A stretch of DNA of 64,000 nt from Kalmusia sp. IMI 367209 (Eukaryota > Ascomycota > Dothideomycetes > Pleosporales > Didymosphaeriaceae): NCBI GenBank assembly GCA_027946365.1, contig JAPEUQ010000013.1, forward strand, positions 248,001 through 312,000. Direction: 5' to 3'. The notes under the pieces were generated by a model, which saw nothing but the letters and a program-made list of their open reading frames with translations, did no database searches and had not been told where the DNA came from. Position 1 is the stretch's first letter; the number at the start of each line of letters is the position of its first letter. Position numbers and translations under genes: made by a program. This document shows positions 33,432 to 42,846 of this stretch, piece by piece.

Positions 33432-35531
33432 ATGGAGCAGTATATGTATCAACCATTACCCACATCTTCGTCCATTCGCCTCCTGAAGTTCGACCCAGGA
33501 AACGAGGACCTTCGATGCAGCTTCGTCATCGTAGACACAAATAACGCTCCGTCATATATAGCCTTATCATATGTCTGGGGCGACCCAGCGAACCCTCTGC
33601 CTATCTACATTGACGGAAAAGTCGTTCGAATCACCCAAAACTTGCATAGTGTGCTCCTGCACTTCCGCAAAACGCCAGCTCTACTTTGGGCTGATGCGCT
33701 ATGCATCAATCAGCAGGATATACCTGAAAAAAATACGCAGGTCAACATGATGTCGAGTATCTATCAGCATGCTGCCACGGTGGCTGTATGGCTAGGTACC
33801 GATGAATACGGCGATGCAGACGATATCTTCGAGGATGCTAAAGCATTTATTGACTTCACAACCCTTGTCATGGAGTCAGAAGGTCAATTTGGTCACTTTG
33901 ATGAAGTAAGCGGCGACATATACTGGCAGCTTCCAGACAAGAGAAGTATTGTTTCTAAGCTACCTGAAGCGATCGTTACCCCGGATGAAGAGGAAATAGC
34001 ACGCCTCACGAGGTTCTTGCGTCTCCCATACTGGTCAAGAACATGGGTACTTCAAGAAATAGGCTTGGCGAAAGAAGCGGTTATCCTGTGGGGTGGCAAA
34101 GCATTTCAATGGGAGGCTTTCGGGCTGTTCGCAATGTTTCTTCATCGGCATTGTAAAGCCTTGTTCATCAAATTGGACTTGATAGCTGAACTGGAGCGAC
34201 TGGTGAACGTATATTTGACGTTTTCGCCATTCAGACCCATGTCTACCTTCCTCCACGTCCTTCACAACGTTAGACGATTCAATGCGACAGATCCAAGGGA
34301 CAAGGTTTTTGCACTACTGTCACATCCTGCTGCGCGTACAATCAGTCCGACTATTACCTCTTTGGGATGGCATGGCTATCGACCAGCTGCACCGATGGCG
34401 TGCTTTCTCACTGCGGATGATCGCGAGCGGTACCTCATCCAAGTACAATTTGAGAGGCGCACAGAAGCATCGGAGTCGTCCCGACCTCTTTTACCACCTT
34501 TGATCCAAGCTGACTACGAAAAACCGAAAGATGAAATCTACTTTGAACTGGCCATGGACCATATTCAGAGACATGAAAGCCTCGAAATACTCTCTACTGT
34601 ACAACACAACCCCAATGCTTCTGATGAGTTGTTTTGTCCCAGCTGGGTCCCTCAGTGGGATTATTACGTCGATGCACCAATCTTTGGATTCTACTCAAGT
34701 CAAAGCATGGCTTCTGCGAACAAGAGACCAATAACAACACGCTCGTCGCCTGGGGAGAAGACCTTGACGCTACGTGGTGCACTCCTCACAAGAATCACAT
34801 TACATACAGAAGTGCTGAAGCCGTCTTCCTTCAACCTCCCCCTACCAACCACTCCCACCACTGCCGACTCACCAGAAGTGCAGTCATTTTGGGCTGAGAA
34901 CCCAATCGCAAATCTTTGGTTGAAGGGGTTTCGGCATCTCGATCCGGAAAGCTATCCAGTCCTAACCGGCGAAAAATTCGCGCTATATAACCAGGGCGCA
35001 AGCAATGTATATAGTGCATACATGTCTACGTGGGTTGCAGGGATGAAGGTAGGCCAAGTCACAGGAAATTTCGCGCTATCAATACACACCAAAGCATACT
35101 GGGATCGTCTATTCTACGGTTCAGAAGGTGATTCTTCGACCTCATTTCCGCGAATAACTATCGAGAAAGATGTTCACATGGATAATCCTGTTTTGAACAG
35201 CCAACTTGCGTGGCAGCAGTATCGCGACGCAGCAATGGATGTGTGCAACAACCGCAAATTCTTTTACACGAAGAAAGGGTTCTTTGGAATTGGTCCAGGC
35301 GCACTTAGAGAAGGGGACTTTGTTGGCGTGTTGCTAGGCGGGGACGTACCTTTCATACTGCGGGAGGTATTGGATGACGAGGAAATGAGTTGGGAAGAGA
35401 GGAAACATCTGAACCTTCCAGTACCCATGGACAGAAAGTTTCAGCTTGTGGGCGAATGTTGGGTTCGCGGTTTGATGGAAGGTCAGGCCGTGGGGGCAAT
35501 GGACTTTCAGAGGAACATCACTTTAGTATAG
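33432..35531 (+). CDS. HET-domain (heterokaryon incompatibility) protein 1
   Basis: A single exon of 699 residues, a typical size for fungal HET-only proteins. Its HET domain spans about residues 42-210. Markers are YIALSYVWGDP (motif I), LLWADALCINQQD followed by KNTQVNMMSSIYQHAATVAVWLG (motif II), and RTWVLQEIGLAKEAVILWG (motif III). The rest is the usual divergent HET C-terminus, ending with ALREGDFVGVLLGGDVPF, then ECWVRGLMEG. HET domains act as TIR-like effectors that trigger programmed cell death after non-self recognition; for most members the trigger is unknown. No NACHT, ankyrin or WD40 region is attached. It is convergent with the second HET gene, with 315 bp between stops. Confidence 0.93.
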   Translation: MEQYMYQPLPTSSSIRLLKFDPGNEDLRCSFVIVDTNNAPSYIALSYVWGDPANPLPIYIDGKVVRITQNLHSVLLHFRKTPALLWADALCINQQDIPEKNTQVNMMSSIYQHAATVAVWLGTDEYGDADDIFEDAKAFIDFTTLVMESEGQFGHFDEVSGDIYWQLPDKRSIVSKLPEAIVTPDEEEIARLTRFLRLPYWSRTWVLQEIGLAKEAVILWGGKAFQWEAFGLFAMFLHRHCKALFIKLDLIAELERLVNVYLTFSPFRPMSTFLHVLHNVRRFNATDPRDKVFALLSHPAARTISPTITSLGWHGYRPAAPMACFLTADDRERYLIQVQFERRTEASESSRPLLPPLIQADYEKPKDEIYFELAMDHIQRHESLEILSTVQHNPNASDELFCPSWVPQWDYYVDAPIFGFYSSQSMASANKRPITTRSSPGEKTLTLRGALLTRITLHTEVLKPSSFNLPLPTTPTTADSPEVQSFWAENPIANLWLKGFRHLDPESYPVLTGEKFALYNQGASNVYSAYMSTWVAGMKVGQVTGNFALSIHTKAYWDRLFYGSEGDSSTSFPRITIEKDVHMDNPVLNSQLAWQQYRDAAMDVCNNRKFFYTKKGFFGIGPGALREGDFVGVLLGGDVPFILREVLDDEEMSWEERKHLNLPVPMDRKFQLVGECWVRGLMEGQAVGAMDFQRNITLV

Positions 35532-35846
35532 AGCTTCATCACTGGGGACATAACCCTTTATTGAGTATATGGTAGTACGAAACAGACATCTTCAAAATCT
35601 TCTAGCGAAGAACAACGAGATATTACCTTTTCTGGGATGACCGCTACACTCGATTTGTTCAGGGCGAAATAAATCAGAGAATGCAAATGTCACGCGGCCA
35701 TCAGCAGATACTGTGGACAACATACTCATGCTATCTCCACCACACCGGGCTCAATCTTATTCCTCCACTTTTCCGCGCTCTTTAGCGCTTTCTTCCTGTT
35801 CGCCCTCTTCGTTTCTTTTGTCGCACCCTGGAAATTAGCGGGATGA
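35532..35846. other. Gap between convergent HET genes, with a possible extra exon on the minus strand
   Basis: A minus frame 35827-35726 follows a CAG acceptor with an upstream branch-like GCTAAT. It reads about 33 lysine-rich residues (KETKRANRKKALKSAEKWR..) to a TGA. It could be an alternative C-terminal exon of HET protein 2, or chance. Confidence 0.35.
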
Positions 35847-37997
35847 TCATAAACGTAAAAAATATCCAACTCTCTTGAAACATGGCCTCCCGTGATCATC
35901 CCCTCTCACTAGCACAAGCCCTTCTTGGAAAGGCTTTACAACTTCCAAGCACGTGACTACAAGTTCACGGCCCTTGACGGCGTCAAGATCGTCGCTTGTA
36001 TCAGGCATCGTGCTTAGGAAGAAATTCAAGCCAGGATCGCCATTCCTTCCTTTCAACGTCTTTCCATCTTCACACCAAAGTAGCTCCGCCACTCTTCCCT
36101 GGACTGTCAAGAGCGCAGATCTAATGGCTCCAAACTCATTATACCCCTGCTCGATCTCCGCTCTTACATCCAATATTTTGATCTTGGTCTTGATATCGTC
36201 CCAGTTCCCCGTGTGGTCCGGATCCCACTGAATTGGAGAATCGATGCTCGTCCACGACCAGCTCGGTGCTCGATAAGTCCTTGGTCGCGGCCGTGCAGGC
36301 TCGCTGTCCAACCTATACCATAACAAGTCAAGCGCTAAATACCGGCGCCACAGGCCAGCATAATAATCGTCTCTGAAGATCTTTTTGTAGGAAGAGGCGA
36401 TGGCAGACATGGCCAGCAATTTGTCGCCCGGTTCAGTCAACTTGCGCGAACTATACGTTTCGCAGATTAAACGCCACTGCTCCAGGAAATCAACGTCCTT
36501 TGGAACCTTGATCTTCGGCGAGTCGTCGAAAAATGTTGGGTCACGCAGGCCAGCAAGATCATCGTCGAAGAATTCGTTGATGTAGGAGCCATGGGATTCG
36601 AGGAGAGAAAGGCAGCTCCAGCGCATGCCGTACGTGTCAAATGTCAGTGTGCGCTGTGACACGAGAGTTTCCTGCATCGTCCATCCACGCGAATTGATCG
36701 GCTCGTCATCTTCAGAGTAAATCGCATACTCTGCGATCACTATGGTGCCTTTTTCACCACTAGAGCAATTGTACGGTAGCTTGAAGGCATCTAGTTGTTC
36801 ACAGGGTATCCCACGGACACCAAGAAAACCGTCCTTGGCTACTGAAGCACTTGCGCCGGTGATGGTGACGAGCGCGTTCTTATATATGTTTGGCATGTTA
36901 GTGATTTCTTTTGCCTTGTCCTCATTCGAGTCTTGTAGAATGCAAAGCGCATCGACCCAGAGAAAGCGAAGTCCCAGCTCGCGAGTGATGAAAATGGCGT
37001 CCTGGATGGACTGTGAGAATGATGCCGTCTCGAGCCCGTTGACCATCTCTTGAATGTTCTTGGATGTTGTCATTGGGGTCTGAGGACCACCCCAACAGTA
37101 GCTGAGCGCAGCGTAATCACCTCTTTCATTCGCTCTGGTAATATAGACTTGGGGTCGGGGAGAGCTGATGTCAAGGACGCGCGTCGGTAGAAACAGGTTC
37201 GAGCGATGAGAACACTTCTTGTGCTTGTTATGACAGTCCGAGAGCCAGGTCCGGGCATGCTCGAGGCTCTTTGCAGAAGCGACATCTCTATAACTGCCGT
37301 TTCGTGGTCTATTCGATATATTTCGAGCTGCAGGATCATCTAAAGACTATTAGAATGTGAACTTAGTCATGCCATCAGCATCTCGCATACTTTCTGTGGC
37401 AAAGGCTTCCATTACAGGTGCATAGGCACCTTTGAAAGCCGTACGGAATGATCGTTCATCGCTTGGGGTCTTTAAATTTTCCTCTTCTCGCAAGTGAGCC
37501 ACTATACCTGCAGAGTCCGCCGTTGTACTCTCCCATTGCCAGCACAGGAACTTGACGTCGTTTTTTGCGCTTTGCTCAGCCCGCATCAGAATGATGGCTA
37601 GACGAGTGAAAGCTGGAGGCATGGTATAGTCAACCTCCAAAGTAATGCCTACATCCTCATCATCGAACGCGTAGTATGTGCGATCGAGGATGAAGTTGAA
37701 TAGAAGACAGCCTTGCGACGCTCCGTTCTCTATGGTTCCACGTGAGATATGGTAGACTTGACTAACTCGCTTGTTCTTCTTCGTGTAACTTTTGAAATTT
37801 GTGGCTGCATTTTTGGATGTGAGAAGGTCTTCGCAGTGGTGGCAAGTATGCGCTGTAGAAGCATCAGGCGCCACGACGGACAAGTCACGCATATGCGAAG
37901 CGTGTTTGCATATTTTCTTCCGTTTATGCTGACCGGCAAATGGAGAGACTATAGAGGGCTCTGGAAATGTAAGCTCGAGTAAAGATATGCCCGCCAT
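35847..37997 (-). CDS. HET-domain (heterokaryon incompatibility) protein 2
   Basis: Two exons (37997-37391, 37339-35847) give 699 residues. The N-terminal about 275 residues are the variable region seen in this HET subgroup. They include a Cys/His pair region (CKHASHM, then HTCHHCEDLL) and WLSDCHNKHKKCS just before the domain. HET motif I, YAALSYCWGG, is at about 280. Motif II is FLWVDALCILQDSNEDKAKEI plus IYKNALVTITGASA, and SRGWTMQETLVSQRTL is motif III. The C-terminus ends CFKRVGYFLRL; a spliced alternative into 35827-35726 is conceivable. It probably has a cell-death or allorecognition role. It lies only 160 bp downstream of the viperin relic in the same direction. Confidence 0.88.
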
Positions 37998-38155
37998 GAT
38001 TGTTCTGAATAACTAATGCATGATACTGACTTGACAAGCTGCTCTAGATATATCTACCTAACTTGGGGGCTGTGGTCCTATACCAAGAACTTAGTAAGCA
38101 AGGCTGAGACAAAATGTGTGAAAGCAAAGAGTGCCCCACAGGAACCTTGCAATCA

Positions 38156-38772
38156 TTATCGCATGTTTTTCCTGTTGTCATCAGCGCTGCATCCTTCTTG
38201 TTCCGACAGAGCCGAACTCGTCCAATCATAGTTATTTCTCCGATCAACAAAGGACTTCCCACCCCAGACAAACCGCTCATAGCTTCCTTCACGCCAACAT
38301 CTAGAATCGACTTACTGTTATTCACCGTCACCTCAAATTTGTCTATAAAGTACATGTATTTGTCTAGAAGTAAGTTGCTACTCACTATAGTAGAGTTGTC
38401 TCCAGGGACATAGCAAGGAAGGTGTTTGTGCCGGTCGCAAAACGTGTACCACTGCTCGTCAGTGACGAGAATGGACATCGCGTCTCGCTTCCTCGTTTCG
38501 TCGTCATTCTTACCAGTAATAATGAGGCACTGGAAGGTTTGTCACGGGAATGGCGCCAACTTTTTGATCTGAGATGACATGTCTGCGTTCTAATTGTACG
38601 TGTTGACGACGGTGTTCAGCTTGACTTCAATGTCCTACTTACAGCACCATTCAGCAATTTCAGCGAGCTAAATCATATCTCCTCCATCATCGTCGAGTCC
38701 TAGCTTCTTGTTTATCCCTAGGTTGAACAAGTCGCAAGATATGGCGAGAATGTCTAGGCGTTTACCGTGCTA
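38156..38772 (-). pseudogene. Decayed viperin-like (RSAD2-type radical SAM) gene fragment
   Basis: Read straight through on the minus strand, 38772 to about 38275 gives one frame with clear C-terminal-half viperin blocks: KRLDILAISCD, AEIAEW, VKLNTVVNTYN, FQCLIITGKND, and YVPGDNS, then LLLDKYMYFIDK, then NNSKSILDVGVKEAM. After a one-base frameshift (about 38262-38275) the adjacent frame continues with KSFVDRRNNYDWTSS, matching the viperin C-terminus, and stops at 38156-38158. In-frame stops occur at 38770-38772, 38668-38670, 38636-38638, 38591-38593 and 38542-38544. The N-terminal half with the CxxxCxxC iron-sulfur motif is not recognisable. Viperins make chain-terminating ddh-nucleotides in animal, archaeal and bacterial antiviral defence. 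This copy cannot be active. Confidence 0.85.
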
Positions 38773-39443
38773 TTGCATTGGTACGTACATATCTAAACCA
38801 ATTTTTCTACTCCACTGACGCATCCCAAAACCACCCGGTGCCGGAAAAGGCACTATCTACGCGCATCTCGCAATACAACCTCATACACTACATACATAAT
38901 CTTCATTCGTACGTAGATGCGCGAGAAACGTGATACCCCGCAAGCTCAATAATTAGGGCTTCCTCACCTCGGGAAGATCTGAACCCATTTACCTATAGTG
39001 CGATTGAAGATGCTCTCACTAGAGGCAAACCAAACTCTACAGGTATCCTGTTTGATGGATATCCACGGTGCATAGAGCAGTTTAACACTTTCTTCACGTG
39101 GCCATCGCCAGAGAGCAAGCTGTGGCAGGACTGTCGTCAAAGGAAACAGTCGCTTTCTTTTTTCAAGGGAGTAGGCGTTGTCAAATAAGCTCGCAACAAT
39201 AGTAGAATATAGTCTAGGTAGGGTATTAGTCCTTCGCAGTGATGCGATCTCCAACTATAACGAAATATCATCCCAACGTGCTTCATTTTGCATGGTTGTG
39301 TTCCTTCCTTCCATAGCACGATTTACTCCTGATCATAACACACTACAGCCAAAAAGAATAGTCAGTAAAACGCCCGGCAGCGTATGCAAAATGAAAACCA
39401 CATCGTCTTTCTGGGCTAGAGACAAACAGTCGCAAAAAGAAAT
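38773..39443. other. Region upstream of the viperin relic, no gene recognised
   Basis: If the viperin gene was once full length, its radical SAM half should lie here on the minus strand. I scanned 38773-39300 in the minus frames and found no CxxxCxxC motif. A 96-codon minus frame (38964-39254) has no recognisable content. Confidence 0.45.
39434..39438 (-). terminator. Pol III terminator of tRNA-Val
   Basis: A run of five T on the minus strand begins 6 nt after the 3' end of the tRNA, as expected for RNA polymerase III termination. Confidence 0.75.
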
Positions 39444-39526
39444 GACTCAGCCGAGGTTTGAACTCGGGACCTTCAGTGCGCTAACGCATGTTAGACTGAC
39501 GTGATAACCAACTACACCACCGAGCC
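39444..39526 (-). tRNA. tRNA-Val (anticodon AAC) with a 10-nt intron
   Basis: The minus strand folds as a full tRNA. Acceptor GGCTCGG pairs with CTGAGTC (two G-U). D arm: GTG/CAC around TAGTTGGTTAT. Anticodon stem: TCAGT/ACTGA. T arm: CCGAG/CTCGG around TTCAAAC. The anticodon loop is CTAACA..C with anticodon AAC and a 10-nt insertion TGCGTTAGCG after the base 3' to the anticodon, the standard intron site. Removing it leaves 73 nt without CCA. GTTAG in the intron can pair with CTAAC of the loop, forming the usual intron-anticodon helix. The A and B box positions are intact. Confidence 0.93.
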
Positions 39527-40064
39527 GTTGCTTGATGTAAAATTATCCAGTTGCATATAATATATAGACCTATCAAGTGTTACGCCAGCGAGGCGCATGA
39601 GCAGGAGGGCAGTCAAAGAAAGCATTGTGGGAAAACTGTGAGCGGGAAGTGGGGACGGCGGGGCTTAGTTTCGCGAGAAATATTCCGATTGGTGGTGCAG
39701 AGTTGACAGGGAACCATTAGCATGCGACCTCCCTCCTACTCCTCACTTGTTTTACGAATCCGAATCTATTTTTGAAAAATAGGCCTTGTAGAGCTACATG
39801 TATCGTAGTGCCGCTTTGGCATCACATGGACAGTCAAATTTTTTCAAAATTATTTTATTCTGATGTTGCAACTTTATCGCACAGGTGACAAACAAGCTAG
39901 GGGGAGAGGTTTTGATCATTAATAGTAAACTCGTTACATCCAAATCAAAGCGCCGCCCAATGCCCAATTTCGCTAATGTGGTGGTATCTCGGTCTCCAAA
40001 TAAGTTCAAATCAAGTCCCGAAAAACGCCTCTCAGTTCCCAATTCTCTTACGTCCTCTCTACAC
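39527..40064. other. Intergenic region, no gene seen
   Basis: About 540 bp between the tRNA 5' flank and the 3' end of the DOMON-b561 gene. Only short domain-free frames occur. Confidence 0.5.
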
Positions 40065-41598
40065 CTACTTTACGTAGACGGGCACCCCCGGGTGCATGTT
40101 CATTAGATACTGCGGTCCAGGCATCGTTCCTCCGCCAACAACTCCCCTCCAATCTGCACTCCCTTCACTTCCTGCGCTTAGTCCCCGCTTGTGTCCATCC
40201 CAGCTCTCTTGTCCACCTGACAACTTCTTCTTGACTCCCCACTTCGCGAGCCCAAAGTCTCGCTCGTCTTCTTCGCCTAGTCGGCGCCGTGTGGTAGCGC
40301 GTGCATAGGCTGAGCCACGCCGCCGCACGCATAGCATGATGAAGGTGGTGAAGACGAAAACAAGGAGCGTGATCGCGACGTAGGCGAGGATGATGGGATT
40401 TGCGGTCGAAGAGAGGCGGAGCCCAAGACCGCCGGTTAGGACGAGGACCGTGAAGGTAAGGTTTGTGAGGGGCATATGAAGACGCGGTATCCACGATTTC
40501 AATGCAGCGAAGGGGCGGGTGGGCAGGAGCGACATGAGGAGGATGGGGAGCAGCGCTAGGAAGGCGAGGATCTGGTGTGGGGAGGTGTAATACTTGGACT
40601 GTACAGTGGTTAGTCTGGAATGCACTATTGAGGTTTGCGGGAGAGAGGCTTACGCGGTTGTAAGACGGACTTGTTGCGATTCCGAGAGCGTATGATATGA
40701 TGAGGAAGACCAGGATGGCGATGGACATTCCAACATGAATCTTAATGTTACGGAAGAAGCCCGCGAGAATGACATTGATCGGCCATAGCACGAATAGCGC
40801 TATACAGCCCATGAAAGCGTGCGCGAGGTTCATCCTATCGTGGTCTTTCACTATGCCTTGAAGCTGGACACCTTTCAGCTGGGTCTCGGGCTGAGGAGTT
40901 CCGGCATCAGAGCTACTCGCGGCCACCATATCCATCGTGAACTTTCCGTAGCGAACATGTCGTCTAAGTGGCGCATTGAGATCGTCGGATTGCAATCGAG
41001 TTCCAGGTCCGAAGGCGAAGATCATAGGGTTAGTGGTGGAGGAAGTATCAAGGAAGCCGCCGGGCCAGACACGGCAAGTGCGACAGATTGCCTTGAGGAC
41101 GAACATCTCATCCTCGATTCCGGTTCCATTCAAAATGTCCAACCGAATGCTTGGCGCGAAGCTGGGTTCGGTGTTGCCGGTTGAGAGGCGAGGGCTCACA
41201 GTGAAGTCTGCAGCGCATTAGGACTTATACGAAAGCCAACCTCTGTGTCATGAGTGAAGGATGCATCAGGGGAGGACATACTGTCTCCATTCGCATTGGG
41301 ATACAGCACCAGCATCAAGCTGTTCTTCATGTTTTCTCCGAACCCCACACCCACCCATGAGTACGCCGGGCTTGTGAAATAAATGAAGACATCGGTTGAG
41401 TCGTTTGCCAGGCTAAGTGAGAACTGTGTCTCCGTCTCCTTGAGATAGAATGTCGAAGCCGGTGGGCTTTCCTGTTGCTGTGCGTGAAGAAGGGTTGCGA
41501 ATACTGCTCCTCGTCAGCCCCCATCCGTCGAACCCACCATCAAACCCGAAGTGTTACTTACGCGCAACAACCAGCGCTCTCACCCAAAGTCCAAACAT
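40065..41598 (-). CDS. Secreted-type DOMON plus cytochrome b561 membrane protein
   Basis: Four exons (41598-41562, 41503-41282, 41207-40654, 40598-40065) give 448 residues. A signal peptide (residues about 1-20, ending FATLLHAQ) is split by the first intron. Next comes a DOMON/cellobiose-dehydrogenase-type cytochrome domain (TFYLKETETQFSLSL, SPAYSWVGVGFG, with a Met in GENMKNSL). Then about five or six hydrophobic helices of a b561 ferric-reductase-like domain, with histidines in NLAHAFMG, IKIHVGMS, TSPHQILAF and RLHMPLTN that could ligate two hemes. The basic C-terminal tail is cytosolic. Such proteins move electrons across membranes, perhaps for iron reduction or extracellular oxidoreductases. 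Confidence 0.88.
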
Positions 41599-42846
41599 GC
41601 TGAGCGGCAAGAAAGAACGAAACTTCAAATGAAAAGAAAGGGTATTAGAGAATTAATCGCACACTCAGTGTGCGTAGTGGCGTCCGTCTCGCAACAGCAA
41701 TCAATCAATCCAGAAAACCCTCACTCAGCGGCAGCATCAGCGCCCCCTCCGGCGTATATACGCCCCCCCATGCTAACGCCAGCAGCTCACCCAACCGCCC
41801 ACACAAGTGTGCCAATCTCACCCTCACATTGAAACGCAGCGCGTACACTCACACCTGCCAGGGCTTCTCGCACCTTGCATCAGCAGACGAGCGCTGCCAC
41901 CCAATGAGTTGGCGCGACCGCAGGGCGCGTAACGTAGCGTATGGCGACGCCAGGGGTCGACCGCACGTCCCTAAAAATACCCGCCCACACAACTTGCGCC
42001 CTCGTCGGCGAAGCCAGCTGCCGCATGCTGTCGCATGCTTGGCCATGGCCCTCAGCCTCGCGAAAGCAGTGAATCGGAGGAATGATGACTTCGCCGAGCG
42101 ATGCATGCTAGATGAACGTCGGCGAAGCGGAACGAGGCGCCTTCCCCTTCCGCCGCCAGCTAGGCCGTTACGGGTGCTTCGTAGACGCTTCCTCGTGGAT
42201 GCGCCCAGCGGTCATGACCATTGCCTGCTTAGGGAATTCACTGCGAGATGAATCACGTGCTGAAGGAGTTTCTGTATAACAATCGACGCGTTATCATCGC
42301 TCATGTTTACATACATTTACGGACTGATCGAAAAGGAAAGAGACACACACCATACGAAAAGACCCACCATTACGATCCAGACGCTCAAACATCGATTCAG
42401 CAAGGAAAGACATACAAAGGGATGAAAAACAGAGGTCGAAGCCCTCCATAGCTCCAATGCTAGTCATGAAAGTCGTAAATATGCAAAGTCCAACGGCCGC
42501 GTCGTGCTCTTAGACATTATGAGGAGAGACAGCGCCATGACCACTGGGCGGCATATCGTAAAATCGTGGGTATCATCCTCATAGTTTTGGCGAAAAGTCG
42601 ATGGAAGCTTGGACTGTCTTCCGAAAAGGGAATGTCGCGGAAGCTAGGAGGAAGGTTACACAACTTCCATTAAAGCACGTCTTGGTGCCAGAAGGAGACA
42701 TGAATAGGGCTCTAGCCAAAATAGTATGCCATCGCCATACCGATATTCCGTCAAACCGAATATTTGTAAGACAGTCTCCTTCCTCTTCACGCAAGGACGC
42801 GAAGTCCTGAATGCGGCGAGTCCGAAGTATGGCAGGTGCCAGGCAT
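41599..42846. other. Intergenic region, no convincing gene
   Basis: About 1.25 kb upstream of the DOMON gene and downstream of the DUF8035-like gene. A 193-codon plus frame (41670-42251) is Arg/Pro-rich with no domain and is probably chance. Confidence 0.45.

Noticed and set aside
38964..39254. 96-codon minus frame as the missing N-terminal viperin half
   Set aside because: No CxxxCxxC or glycine-rich GGEP block, and the residues do not align with radical SAM sequences.
41670..42251. 193-codon plus frame
   Set aside because: Arg/Pro-rich translation with no domain in an otherwise empty intergenic region; likely chance in GC-rich sequence.
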